Assembly: GCF_013410115.1 (NCBI RefSeq)
Contig: NZ_JACCCV010000002.1
Span: 372,001-436,000, forward strand
Length of the DNA: 64,000 nucleotides
Direction of reading: 5' to 3'
From: Tunturiibacter gelidiferens
Lineage (GTDB): Bacteria > Acidobacteriota > Terriglobia > Terriglobales > Acidobacteriaceae
Shown: positions 9,370 through 17,527 of the stretch, one piece after another
How positions within the stretch are numbered: position 1 is the first letter of the stretch
Layout: the number at the start of each line of letters is the position of its first letter
Notes under the pieces: model-generated
What the model was told of the DNA's origin: nothing
The model's database searches: none
The model's input: only the letters and a program-made list of their open reading frames with translations
Position numbers and translations under genes: made by a program

Positions 9370-10179
9370 CTACCTTTCGGACCGCAAATGATAATCTGCG
9401 TCCGCGGGCACAGATCCAGTCCCGTCCTGGGTCTTCGCATCACGTTCTCTGGAAACAGAGTAGAGATAGCTCTCACAAAAATCGGGGTGGCTAAGAGATC
9501 GTCCAACCAAGATCAGAGCGTTTTTATCTACTCCCGATTTGGCAACAATTTTCTGGATAGTGCCTAGCGTCCCTCGCAAAATCATCTCGTCCGGCCAGCT
9601 TGCACGGAACACGACAACTACCGGGCAGTCTGCACCGTAGAGCGGTGACAGCTGAGACGTCACTATATCAAGGTTCATGATGGAGAGGTGAATCGCCATT
9701 GTTGCGCCTGATCGACCAAGAGTTACGAGATCTTCACCGTTTGGCATTGCAGTAGACCGAGTTGAGGTCCTTGTCAGAATCAAGGTTTGGGCTACCGCAG
9801 GAAGCGTCAGTTCTTGATTGAGCGCAGCGGCAGCGGCGGCGAATGACGGAACGCCGGGAGTGACGTCGTAAGGAATTCCGAGAGCAGTGAGACGACGGAT
9901 CTGTTCCGCCATCGTGCTCCAGATTGAAAGATCGCCTGAGTGAATTCGAGCGACGTCGAGTCCCTTCTCATGAGCTGAGGATATCTCCGCGATGATCTCA
10001 TCTAGATTCATCTCTGCCGAGTCGACGATAAGAGCGTCAGGTGGGGCATGTGCGAGTATCTCTTTCGGCACTAGAGAGCCCGCATACAGACACACCGGGG
10101 AACGACGAATCAGGTCTCTTCCCCGCAACGTAAGTAGGTCGGGCGCGCCAGGTCCTGCTCCAATGAAATGAACTGTCAT
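9370..10179 (-). CDS. cobM: Precorrin-4 C11-methyltransferase, CobM
   Basis: 269 residues. [18 protein letters not shown] opens the methylase fold; [30 protein letters not shown] and [17 protein letters not shown] are characteristic of the CobM/CbiF family. It methylates C11 of precorrin-4 using SAM. The start is fixed by a 4-nt ATGA overlap with the end of cobE. The ~25 residues after the last conserved block (after [13 protein letters not shown]) form a polar tail of no clear function. The gene lies in the middle of the cob operon and is almost certainly co-transcribed from the riboswitch at 15.4 kb. Confidence 0.94.
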   Translation of the reverse strand: MTVHFIGAGPGAPDLLTLRGRDLIRRSPVCLYAGSLVPKEILAHAPPDALIVDSAEMNLDEIIAEISSAHEKGLDVARIHSGDLSIWSTMAEQIRRLTALGIPYDVTPGVPSFAAAAAALNQELTLPAVAQTLILTRTSTRSTAMPNGEDLVTLGRSGATMAIHLSIMNLDIVTSQLSPLYGADCPVVVVFRASWPDEMILRGTLGTIQKIVAKSGVDKNALILVGRSLSHPDFCESYLYSVSRERDAKTQDGTGSVPADADYHLRSER

Positions 10180-10541
10180 GGCAGAATCGCCACCGCGCAC
10201 GTGCAGAAACGTCCCGTTTGGCGCGGCAAAATAAGACGACCCATGGGTCCCAGAGAAGCCAACGCCGAGGCCTCCGCGACACTGGCGGTCCCAACTTTTG
10301 ATGCAGCCAGTGGCGATTGGCTTTTTATTCCGCGAACCTGCGCCAGAACAGCCGCTGGAAACAGCATGAGCCGCAGTTTGAGAGTGGCGGCGACATCCTC
10401 CCCGATACTTGAGCAACGATCCAACGTTGCTAGGATGCTGTAGGGAGCGATCTCACTTACACACTCTTGAATAAGCTGAATCACATCTGAGGCCGTCGCA
10501 TGAGAGGAGCAGCCAATCCCAATCGAACAAGTCTTATTCAT
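10176..10541 (-). CDS. cobE: CobE/CbiG C-terminal-domain cobalamin biosynthesis protein
   Basis: 121 residues, starting [18 protein letters not shown] and ending with [12 protein letters not shown] and [14 protein letters not shown], the arrangement of the CobE family, which corresponds to the C-terminal domain of anaerobic CbiG. The exact biochemical role of CobE in the aerobic pathway is not firmly assigned; the gene is regularly clustered with corrin-ring genes. The chosen ATG at 10541 overlaps the cobL stop by 4 nt (ATGA), and the cobE stop overlaps cobM the same way. An in-frame start 45 nt upstream (10586) would lie inside cobL and is less likely. Confidence 0.85.
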   Translation of the reverse strand: MNKTCSIGIGCSSHATASDVIQLIQECVSEIAPYSILATLDRCSSIGEDVAATLKLRLMLFPAAVLAQVRGIKSQSPLAASKVGTASVAEASALASLGPMGRLILPRQTGRFCTCAVAILP

Positions 10542-11788
10542 GATTTCACCACCGACCATTGCGTAATCGGCATCAGATGTCGCCATCCAAGCACGCCGCC
10601 GACTGGCTCAGCTCGAGCTACGAGGATTCGCACAAGGTCTCCGCCGAACCGTCTTTGCCAGACCCCTACCGCCGTCTCGCTTTCGACGGTTACCGCGTTC
10701 GCAACGATTCGACCGCCCTTGGAGAGTTTGTCCCAGCAAGCCTGGAATAATCCGTCCCCGCGGAGGCCGCCTCCGATAAAGATCGCGTCTGGTGATTGTA
10801 AATCGCCGAAAGTTGCCGGCGCACTTCCCCTAATTACTTTTAGGGCTGGCACACCAAGCCTCTTCGCATTGGTCAAGATTGTAGCGGCCCTATCTTCGCG
10901 TTCTTCAAAGGCAATGCACGAGCATGAAGGGTGAGAGCGCATCCATTCGATACCAACCGTTCCGGTGCCGGCACCCACATCCCATAACTGTTCCCCTGGC
11001 AATGGAGCGAGACGTGCAAGCGTAGCGGCACGAACTTCACGCTTTGTCAGTTGCCCATCTGTCACATAGAAATCGTCGGAGAGTCCCGGAACAATCGGCA
11101 AAGCTCTCGTGTCAGGATCCGCAACACAAACGACCGCAATCAGATTCAAATCACCGCACTGTTCTACGGACCACGCGTCTGCTCGGTCGTCCCGACGTCT
11201 CTCTGCAGAGCCGCCCAGATATTCGAAGACGGTAAACTGACTTGATCCGTACCCACCGTTGGTTAGAAGTTGCGCGACAGCCGCGGGAGTATTGCCATCT
11301 TCAGAGAAAAGTATCAACCGCTGACCTGGATGGAGGTACCTGTGTATTTGCTCGATCGGGCGATTGACCAACGATACCAGAACCGTCTCAGAAATTGGCC
11401 AGCCGAGGCGGGCGCAGGCAAGGGAGAACGCAGAGACGTGCGGTATAACGAGAAACTCGGCGGGATCCAACTCGCGCGTGAGCGTCACACCAACCCCAAA
11501 CAGCATAGGATCGCCACTGGCTAAAACCGCTACTTTACTCCGCCTTCGATGGTGTGTCAGGATCTCGTGCACCGCAGAGGCCATAGGAGATGGCCACGCC
11601 ACCTGCATCGCACGAACCGACGTAACACGGGCAAGATGGCGAACTCCGCCATAAAGAAACTCCGCAGACTCTACAGCTTGTTTCGCTGCTGGGCTGAGGC
11701 CATCCCAACCATCTTCGCCGATCCCGACGATCGATAACCAGTTCTCCCTAACATCAGATCTCGCAGTTCCAAGTTGAGTTAGCAGCAT
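10538..11788 (-). CDS. cobL: Precorrin-6Y C5,15-methyltransferase (decarboxylating), CobL
   Basis: 416 residues with two modules. The N-terminal CbiE-like methylase (residues ~17-220) includes LSIVGIGEDGWDGL, LASGDPMLFGVG and SAFSLACARLGWP. The C-terminal CbiT-like class I methyltransferase (~235-416) includes LTKREVRAATLARL and the SAM-binding loop LWDVGAGTGTVGIEW. CobL methylates C5 and C15 of precorrin-6B and decarboxylates the acetate at C12. The fused CbiE-CbiT form is the usual CobL. It follows cobIJ after a 6-nt gap and overlaps cobE. Confidence 0.95.
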   Translation of the reverse strand: MLLTQLGTARSDVRENWLSIVGIGEDGWDGLSPAAKQAVESAEFLYGGVRHLARVTSVRAMQVAWPSPMASAVHEILTHHRRRSKVAVLASGDPMLFGVGVTLTRELDPAEFLVIPHVSAFSLACARLGWPISETVLVSLVNRPIEQIHRYLHPGQRLILFSEDGNTPAAVAQLLTNGGYGSSQFTVFEYLGGSAERRRDDRADAWSVEQCGDLNLIAVVCVADPDTRALPIVPGLSDDFYVTDGQLTKREVRAATLARLAPLPGEQLWDVGAGTGTVGIEWMRSHPSCSCIAFEEREDRAATILTNAKRLGVPALKVIRGSAPATFGDLQSPDAIFIGGGLRGDGLFQACWDKLSKGGRIVANAVTVESETAVGVWQRRFGGDLVRILVARAEPVGGVLGWRHLMPITQWSVVKS

Positions 11789-11794
11789 GATTGG

Positions 11795-13306
11795 TCAAAC
11801 TCCATAGGTTCGCGGAGTGTAGATCATCTCCCGGTGATTCGACAGCGCAAGGTTGCGAGTGGTAGAGGAGCCTACGAGGATGAGCGTCTGCATATCAGCC
11901 AGGTCCGGGTCGAATCGCGCGAGGTCTGTAATCACAATTTTCTCATCAGGCCTGCCGACAGCGCGGGCGAATACCACCGGCGTCTCGGGAGCTCTGTATC
12001 CTGAGAGAATTGCTTGTGCTTCTGCCAACTGCCACTTTCGCTCGGAAGAGATTGGGTTGTAAATCGCCAATGCGAAATCAGCGGAAGCCACCGCGTGCAG
12101 CCTCTTCACAATAACTTCCCAAGGTTTCAAACGATCGGACAGCGAAAGAACGCAAAAGTCGTGGCCGAGGGGAGCACCAATTCTGGCTGCTGCCGCCTGC
12201 ATAGCCGATATCCCAGGAACGATGCGGATGTCTAGAGAACGCCAAGCCTCCGGCCCCTGATCGACCGACTCCAATACGGCAGTGGCCATTGCAAAGATTC
12301 CTGGATCGCCGGACGAAACGACGCATACGCGCCTGCCAGATGCGGCGAGGGAAAGAGCATGCTGCGCGCGCTCCGCCTCCACCTTGTTGTCAGATCCGAA
12401 GCGACGTTGACCGGATCGAAGTGGAACGCGGTCCAGATATCGTTGGTACCCTACCAGATCGGTTGCCTCAGCCAATACCTGCTGCGCCTCCGGCGTAATC
12501 CACTCGGCTGAGCCAGGTCCGACCCCAACCACCGTTATCTGACCTGGACGAGCCGTAGACTTGTCGATTTGATCCGGCCGCGAATCAGGAACGAGGATAA
12601 GCGAAAAGTAGGGAACATTAGCAGAATCTACATCACTGAGGTGAACTATCTGCTCCCGGCTCATCGTTGCGCGTTCAATATAGAGGGCCTTACTTAGGAC
12701 CCCAGCTCTGGACAAAGCGTTTTTCACCTTCGTGAAGTTGCGGCCTAACTTCATTATCGCGAATGCGCTCCAAGGATTTAGCCGGGCGACCAATGCATCT
12801 TCTGAAAGAGTTGCAGGCAGTATAGTCAGCTCTGAATCCCTTCTAACGAGAGGAGTCGAGAGCCTTGCCGCAGCCGCCATCACAGATGGGATTCCAGGAA
12901 TCACCTCGGTAGAAAAACGGTGAGCTAGCCTGTCGTGAAGATACATGAAAGAGCCATAGAAAAATGGATCGCCCTCACAGAGAACCGCCACGTCACGACC
13001 ATCATGAAGATGAGCGGCAATTTGCTCAGCCATGTCGTCATAGAACTGAGCGATGATTGCTTCATACCCGCCTGGGTGATCGGTCGTCTGCGTTGTGATC
13101 GGGTAGATCATCGGCAACTCAATCTGCTCGTGCGTCAACTCTGAGCTCACGATACAACGCGCGTTACTCTGGCCGTGCTTGGCCGTTGGATAAGCAACAA
13201 CGTGAGCTTGCCTGATGATGCGCAGAGCCTTGAGAGTAATAAGCTCTGGATCGCCAGGTCCTAGTCCAACACCGAATAGTTGTCCTGGCATCGTGCTCTC
13301 GATCAT
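11795..13306 (-). CDS. cobIJ: Fused precorrin-2 C20- and precorrin-3B C17-methyltransferase, CobIJ
   Basis: 503 residues made of two complete tetrapyrrole methylases. Residues ~8-245 are CobI-like (LFGVGLGPGDPELITLKA, CEGDPFFYGSFMYL, VIPGIPSVMAAAARL). Residues ~255-495 are CobJ-like (ITVVGVGPGSAEWITPEA, DLVGYQRYLDRVP, SSGDPGIFAMATAV, RIVPGISAMQAAAARIGAP, YNPISSERKWQLAEA). It should methylate C20 of precorrin-2 and C17 of precorrin-3B with ring contraction. CobIJ fusions are known in some bacteria such as mycobacteria. Because CobG acts between the two half-reactions, the fusion does not join consecutive steps. The start overlaps the cobH stop (ATGA). Confidence 0.95.
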   Translation of the reverse strand: MIESTMPGQLFGVGLGPGDPELITLKALRIIRQAHVVAYPTAKHGQSNARCIVSSELTHEQIELPMIYPITTQTTDHPGGYEAIIAQFYDDMAEQIAAHLHDGRDVAVLCEGDPFFYGSFMYLHDRLAHRFSTEVIPGIPSVMAAAARLSTPLVRRDSELTILPATLSEDALVARLNPWSAFAIMKLGRNFTKVKNALSRAGVLSKALYIERATMSREQIVHLSDVDSANVPYFSLILVPDSRPDQIDKSTARPGQITVVGVGPGSAEWITPEAQQVLAEATDLVGYQRYLDRVPLRSGQRRFGSDNKVEAERAQHALSLAASGRRVCVVSSGDPGIFAMATAVLESVDQGPEAWRSLDIRIVPGISAMQAAAARIGAPLGHDFCVLSLSDRLKPWEVIVKRLHAVASADFALAIYNPISSERKWQLAEAQAILSGYRAPETPVVFARAVGRPDEKIVITDLARFDPDLADMQTLILVGSSTTRNLALSNHREMIYTPRTYGV

Positions 13307-13932
13307 TCTTCCTCACTTGCCAGAGCGTTGACAGCTGCCGCGGCGATGGCGCTTCCACCGCGACGTCCTCGAATAGTCAAATAAGGAAGATTCAGGGGGT
13401 TAGCCTCTAGCGCCATCTTGGACTCCGCAGCGCCGACGAAGCCAACAGGAACGCCGATGATGAGAGCGGGAGTCGGTGCACCTGCTTCGAGCATTTCGAG
13501 CAGGTGGAACAAAGCCGTGGGTGCATTTCCGATCACGACAATAGAACCGTCAAGCTTGTCGCGCCAAAGTTCCACAGCTGCCGCACTGCGAGTCGTGTCA
13601 AATCTCCTCGCTATCTCACCAGTTTTTGGATCGCTCAGGGTGCAGATCACTTCATTGTCTTTTGGAAGCCTGGATCGGGTAATCCCATTTGCCACCATAT
13701 TTGCATCACAAAATATGGGCTTTCCTGCGAGGAGCGCCTGCTCACCAACTTCAATCGCAGTCGGTGAGGCAGAGACGTATTGCGGCAGATCCGTCATCCC
13801 GCATGCGTGAATCATCCTTACCACCACCCGAGCGAGGTCTGGTGTAAAGGCGGACAGGTCGGACTCAGCCCTGATAATCTCAAAGGATTCTCGATAGATA
13901 TCCTGGGCGTCTTTCTTATAAATCATCCTCAC
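13303..13932 (-). CDS. cobH: Precorrin-8X methylmutase, CobH
   Basis: 209 residues. Features of CobH/CbiC: YRESFEIIRAESDLSAF, RMIHACGMTDLP (with the histidine that assists methyl migration), IFCDANMVANGI, IGNAPTALFHLLEML, and the ending PYLTIRGRRGGSAIAAAAVNAL. It moves the C11 methyl to C12, giving hydrogenobyrinic acid. The start is either GTG at 13932, in a 4-nt overlap with the cobG stop (GTGA), or ATG at 13926; the overlap pattern of the operon favours 13932. Both starts leave the catalytic domain intact. Confidence 0.95.
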   Translation of the reverse strand: MRMIYKKDAQDIYRESFEIIRAESDLSAFTPDLARVVVRMIHACGMTDLPQYVSASPTAIEVGEQALLAGKPIFCDANMVANGITRSRLPKDNEVICTLSDPKTGEIARRFDTTRSAAAVELWRDKLDGSIVVIGNAPTALFHLLEMLEAGAPTPALIIGVPVGFVGAAESKMALEANPLNLPYLTIRGRRGGSAIAAAAVNALASEEE

Positions 13933-15212
13933 GAAAAAACCTCAATGGGTATTTCTGCCTGACATGCGGCCACGTTGTCGATGGCAGATTCAAGCGAACA
14001 GTTTGAAGCAATAAATTGCCCATTGATCCGCAAACTGTAGCCTGAGGAACTTGCTATCAGTTCGGCGGTCGCACCACTTCGCATCGCGCATTGTTTTTCA
14101 CATCCTGAAATATTGACCGTCCAGCCTGGTTGGGCGCAGCGGCCGGCTAGTCGACGCGCCAACAAAGATGCATCGCGTCTCACATCAGCCAGAGAAGCAT
14201 CACAGCCGGTACTGCCCGCACAAGCAGCGACCCCCCGATATCCATCTTTACCATCAGACGATAGACCAACGGCCGCAAGCGTCGCAGTAATCTGACTGAT
14301 AGAACTTTCAGGAACAGATCCAAAAACGACACCTCGCCATGGAGCCAACCTAATATCCCCATCCCATCTCTTTGCGATTGAGGCTATAGACAGCGTCTGT
14401 TCTGCCGTTAGTCGTCCAAGAGGAACCGAAGGAACCAAGTTTACGAAACCAACTCGCTCGCATGGGGAGATTCCTACCGGCATATCGCCAACGTCGCTTG
14501 AACCGTCGGGAAAGGGACATGTCACGAGAAAACCAGATAACGCGTCGAGCAATCGATTCACCGCTCTTGGTACTGACGCGATTCTCTTTCCCCTTGCAGG
14601 CATCTCAAGTTCTTTTGAGATCTCGACGCACATCCTTGCAGACTCGAGGATGCAATCCACAGCCCTATCGACTCTCACGCCGAAGCCGGACAGGGTACCT
14701 CCGATAGCGAGGTGAAACAGGGGCGTGTTGTCGACGTTCACCGCTCGTATGGCGAGATCGTCGCGGTCGCGACCAAACCATGGTCCTCCCCCATCTATGG
14801 CAAAACTGAACTTGGGAGGTAGACCGGCCATCACCTGATCTGCGACGAGACGACGATCTAATTCTCGAACGAACGCCTGAGTATCCAAGATCTCGCCGAA
14901 GCCTAATCCGGCGAAGGGGCTTGCCACTATATTTCGGACTCGATCATGTAGGGGCGATGGAATAAAGCCGGCGAGTTCGAGACCGTGAACTAAGGAGCTA
15001 AGATCCTTAGTTTGAATCCCCCGCAGTTGGATATTTGATCGTGAAGTGATGTCGACGTTCCCATCCGCGAATGAAGCGGAAAGTTCTGCGACAGCGGTGA
15101 GTTGGCTTGGAGTAATCATCCCTCCCGGCACTCTTATCCGAGTGAGCAGACCGTCTTTCGCCTGGACGGCGTGAAGAATTCCAGGGCAGAAACTCTCTCC
15201 AACTCTCATCAT
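13929..15212 (-). CDS. cobG: Precorrin-3B synthase, CobG
   Basis: About 427 residues, related to sulfite/nitrite reductases. N-terminal RVPGGMITPSQLTAVAEL and VDITSRSNIQLRGI are the ferredoxin-like half-domain. The cysteines CAGSTGC and GCEKQC near residues 345-390 should bind the 4Fe-4S cluster. CobG uses oxygen to hydroxylate C20 of precorrin-3A and forms the gamma-lactone, so this operon encodes the oxygen-dependent B12 route. It starts with tandem ATGs at 15212/15209 after a weak GAAAG ribosome-binding site. It is the first gene after the riboswitch, with about 120 nt between aptamer end and start. Confidence 0.93.
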   Translation of the reverse strand: MMRVGESFCPGILHAVQAKDGLLTRIRVPGGMITPSQLTAVAELSASFADGNVDITSRSNIQLRGIQTKDLSSLVHGLELAGFIPSPLHDRVRNIVASPFAGLGFGEILDTQAFVRELDRRLVADQVMAGLPPKFSFAIDGGGPWFGRDRDDLAIRAVNVDNTPLFHLAIGGTLSGFGVRVDRAVDCILESARMCVEISKELEMPARGKRIASVPRAVNRLLDALSGFLVTCPFPDGSSDVGDMPVGISPCERVGFVNLVPSVPLGRLTAEQTLSIASIAKRWDGDIRLAPWRGVVFGSVPESSISQITATLAAVGLSSDGKDGYRGVAACAGSTGCDASLADVRRDASLLARRLAGRCAQPGWTVNISGCEKQCAMRSGATAELIASSSGYSLRINGQFIASNCSLESAIDNVAACQAEIPIEVFS

Positions 15213-15332
15213 GCGACTTTCTTTCTTGACTCGCCGCCGCAAGAATCGTCGGGAAACGCAGCTCATGAATTAGGCTGCGGCCACCCGACCTTCCCCTCGG
15301 AAGCGTGTGTCATTGTGCCCAATTTAGGCACT

Positions 15333-15505
15333 GTTTTCGGCAGGTTTTCGGACTCACAGGCTACCTAATGGCTCCAGCTTCCCAGTCCGCAACCAGACCA
15401 GTGCTTTGTTTGGAGCTTTCGTTCCTGATTACCGCTGCGGGGCAGTTCCGGGTTCTCACCGGGATTCCCTTTTGGTTTGCTCCTTGGAAGCAACCACCGG
15501 AAACA
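15333..15505 (-). promoter_or_regulatory. Cobalamin riboswitch upstream of the cob operon
   Basis: On the minus strand the aptamer order is clear: GGTTGCTTCC, then AAAAGGGAATCCCGGTGAGA and CCCGGAACTGCCCCGCAGCG (helices P3-P6 core), GCACTGG, GGGAAGC and the B12-box-like GTGAGTCCGAAAACCTGCC. After the aptamer a short hairpin (GTGCC/GGCAC arms) and a second weak hairpin (CGCAGC/GCTGCG arms) lie before cobG. Neither has a strong T-tract, so the switch mechanism is not resolved. The expected effect is repression of the operon when adenosylcobalamin is plentiful. Confidence 0.93.
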
Positions 15506-15609
15506 GTTCGAGTATAGATCAGATAAATATTCCGAACAACCTCGTGAATTCGTGTAAAGCAACAGATGTCAACGCTTTGTCAGGCTTGCGTTTGAGGTTC
15601 GTTTGGCGG

Positions 15610-15792
15610 TCGTGGCTTGGGCAGGAGTCCTGACGGGTACCGAGCTTCAGATATTTTTTGCTGGTGGTGGCCCGGGCAGGAGTCCTGACGCGAAGCGCGA
15701 TTCGGACATTTGTGGCGTGGTGGCCCGGGCAGGAGTCCTGACGGGTACCGAGCTTCAGATATTTTTGCTGGTGGTGGCCCGGGCAGGAGTCC
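15610..15792 (-). repeat. Tandem array of tRNA-Arg 3'-end copies (~54-bp unit)
   Basis: A 21-nt block equal to the 3' end of the adjacent tRNA-Arg (T-arm half, acceptor and CCA) occurs at 15772-15792 (in the tRNA), 15718-15738 and 15665-15685 (both identical) and 15610-15630 (18 of 21 identical). Spacing is 54, 53 and 55 nt. The spacers alternate: the first and third are nearly identical (they contain GGTACCGAGCTTCAGATA), the middle one differs. The tail copies lie downstream of the tRNA and in the same orientation. This could be a remnant of site-specific integration at the tRNA or a processed tail array like that after E. coli tyrT. Confidence 0.9.
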
Positions 15793-15848
15793 AACCTGCG
15801 ACCTTCGCGTTAGGAGTGCGCTGCTCTATGCAACTGAGCTACCGGGCC
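15772..15848 (-). tRNA. tRNA-Arg (anticodon CCT)
   Basis: 77 nt including an encoded CCA. The acceptor GGCCCGG pairs with CCGGGCC. D arm is GCTC...GAGC, the anticodon loop is CTCCTAA (anticodon CCT, reading AGG), and the T arm is GCAGG-TTGGACT-CCTGC. The anticodon stem GCGCA/CGCGA has three G-C pairs flanked by two mismatches, which is unusual. The T loop begins TTG rather than TTC. These oddities may mean a slightly degenerate gene, although the overall fold is convincing. Confidence 0.88.
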
Positions 15849-15913
15849 ACGTTTCGGTAGTGTATCGCGTAGGTTGTTGGTGCTGCAGTGGTAAACTTGA
15901 GGGTGGAGAGTTT

Positions 15914-17146
15914 ATGCCTGAGATACAGCGTCGGCGTGCGGTAACGGTGAACATTGGTGGAGTTCGAGTTGGGTCGGATTCTCCGGTTGTAGTGCAGTCG
16001 ATGACCAATACAGACACGGCTGATGTCGAGAGTTCGGTGCAGCAGATTGCGGCGCTGGCTCGCGCCGGCTCGGAGATGGTGCGCGTGACGGTCAACAACG
16101 ACGAGGCGGCGAAGGCTGTGCCGGCGATCGTCGAGGAGTTGGCCAAGAAGGGCTGGTCGACTCCAATCATTGGCGACTTTCACTACAACGGTCACCTGCT
16201 GCTGCGGAAGTATCCCGAGACGGCGAAGGCGCTGGCGAAGTACAGGATCAATCCGGGCAATGTGTCGATCGGGCGGAAGGACGATGACAACTTCCGGACG
16301 ATGGTTGAGGTTGCGGTTGAGCATCAGAAGCCGGTTCGGATTGGTGTGAACTGGGGTTCGCTCGATCAGGCGCTGTTGACGAAGATGATGGACGAAAATT
16401 CGAAGTCGACCAATCCCCTGCCCGCTCGCGACGTGATGATGGAGGCGATGGTGGTGTCGGCTCTCGATAATGCTGCGGCTGCGGAGCGGTATGGATTGCG
16501 ACGGGATCAGATTATTTTGTCGGCGAAGGTGTCGGGGGTTCGAGATCTGATTGACGTTTATACCGAGTTGGCGAAGCGTTGCGACTATGCTCTGCATCTT
16601 GGGCTGACGGAGGCGGGCATGGGGATGAAGGGCGTGGTGGCTTCGGCTGCGGGTCTGGCTCCTTTGCTGCTTTCGGGGATCGGGGATACGATCCGTGTGA
16701 GTTTGACTCCTACCCCCGGCGGGGACCGGTCGGAGGAGGTTCGTTGTGGACAGCAGATTCTGCAGTCGCTCGGGATTCGGAGCTTTATGCCGCAGGTGAC
16801 GAGTTGCCCAGGTTGCGGCCGGACTACTTCGACCTACTTCCAGGAGCTGGCGGAGCGGATTCAGAGCTATCTTGTGGCCTCCATGCCGGAGTGGAAGAAG
16901 CAATATCCGGGGGTCGAGGAGTTGAAGCTGGCGGTGATGGGCTGCATCGTGAACGGACCGGGTGAGTCGAAGCATGCCAACATCGGGATCTCACTGCCAG
17001 GGACGTTTGAGGAGCCTAAGGCTCCGGTTTATGTGGACGGCAAGCTGTTCACCACGTTGAAGGGTGATCAGATCGTTGAGGAGTTTCAGGTGATCCTTGA
17101 TGAGTATGTCGAGAAACGGTATGGGCGGGTGCTGGTCGAGGTTTAG
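15914..17146 (+). CDS. ispG: (E)-4-hydroxy-3-methylbut-2-enyl-diphosphate synthase, IspG (GcpE)
   Basis: 410 residues from the ATG at 15914, which has a GGGTGGAGAG ribosome-binding site; a longer in-frame extension would run back through the tRNA and is excluded. IspG carries out the penultimate MEP-pathway step, converting cyclic MEcPP to HMBPP with a 4Fe-4S cluster. Visible signatures: [14 protein letters not shown] near the start, [22 protein letters not shown], and the cluster cysteines in TSCPGCGRT (two) and [11 protein letters not shown] (third), with the conserved glutamate beyond. The length matches the short bacterial form without the extra insert domain. It marks the start of core chromosome to the right of the tRNA. 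Confidence 0.97.
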   Translation: MPEIQRRRAVTVNIGGVRVGSDSPVVVQSMTNTDTADVESSVQQIAALARAGSEMVRVTVNNDEAAKAVPAIVEELAKKGWSTPIIGDFHYNGHLLLRKYPETAKALAKYRINPGNVSIGRKDDDNFRTMVEVAVEHQKPVRIGVNWGSLDQALLTKMMDENSKSTNPLPARDVMMEAMVVSALDNAAAAERYGLRRDQIILSAKVSGVRDLIDVYTELAKRCDYALHLGLTEAGMGMKGVVASAAGLAPLLLSGIGDTIRVSLTPTPGGDRSEEVRCGQQILQSLGIRSFMPQVTSCPGCGRTTSTYFQELAERIQSYLVASMPEWKKQYPGVEELKLAVMGCIVNGPGESKHANIGISLPGTFEEPKAPVYVDGKLFTTLKGDQIVEEFQVILDEYVEKRYGRVLVEV

Positions 17147-17527
17147 ACTCCCCACTCATCCGGTCTGCTGGTCTCTATGGGGTGCTTGAAGGGGCCCACC
17201 CCCTGGGGGGTATCTTCGTATAAACCCCTCATTTTGAGTAATTTGCGTTTTCCACAGACTGCAAATCACTCATTCCAAATGGGTTGCAGCTAAATTTGTC
17301 TCTCCAAACCACTTAGATCACTTCGTCGAAGTCAACGCTAAAAGGCTCGATGACTGCCTGCTTTCTTGTGCTTCTTATTAAGAATAACGAATCGCGGATA
17401 ACTAATACGCCACGCCTAAGCTATTTATTTATATACAGTTAGCCTCGATATGGGCTTGACAGGTTCACTTGTGTTCTTGCTTCCAGGGAAACTCGACGCG
17501 TCCTGATTGGCGCTGACTGCAACTGGC
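17147..17527. other. 381 bp intergenic with acidobacterial-type repeat text
   Basis: Between ispG and the convergent TIR-like gene. At 17196-17300 a GC block (CCCACCCCCTGGGGGG) precedes a near-repeating low-GC pattern (CTCATTTTGAGTAATTTGCG then AATCACTCATTCCAAATGGG). The style recalls intergenic repeats I associate with Acidobacteriaceae. No coding frame or RNA gene is evident. Confidence 0.4.

Noticed and set aside
10541..10586. Longer start for cobE
   Set aside because: The 4-nt ATGA overlap with cobL, repeated throughout the operon, favours 10541.
15610..15792. CRISPR-like spacing of repeats
   Set aside because: The repeat is the tRNA 3' end, spacers are not unique, there are only four units and no cas genes.
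15519..15794. Small basic frame through the tRNA-tail repeats (minus)
   Set aside because: It follows the repeat units and lacks a start signal. E. coli rtT repeats do encode a small basic protein, but there is no evidence here beyond the open frame.
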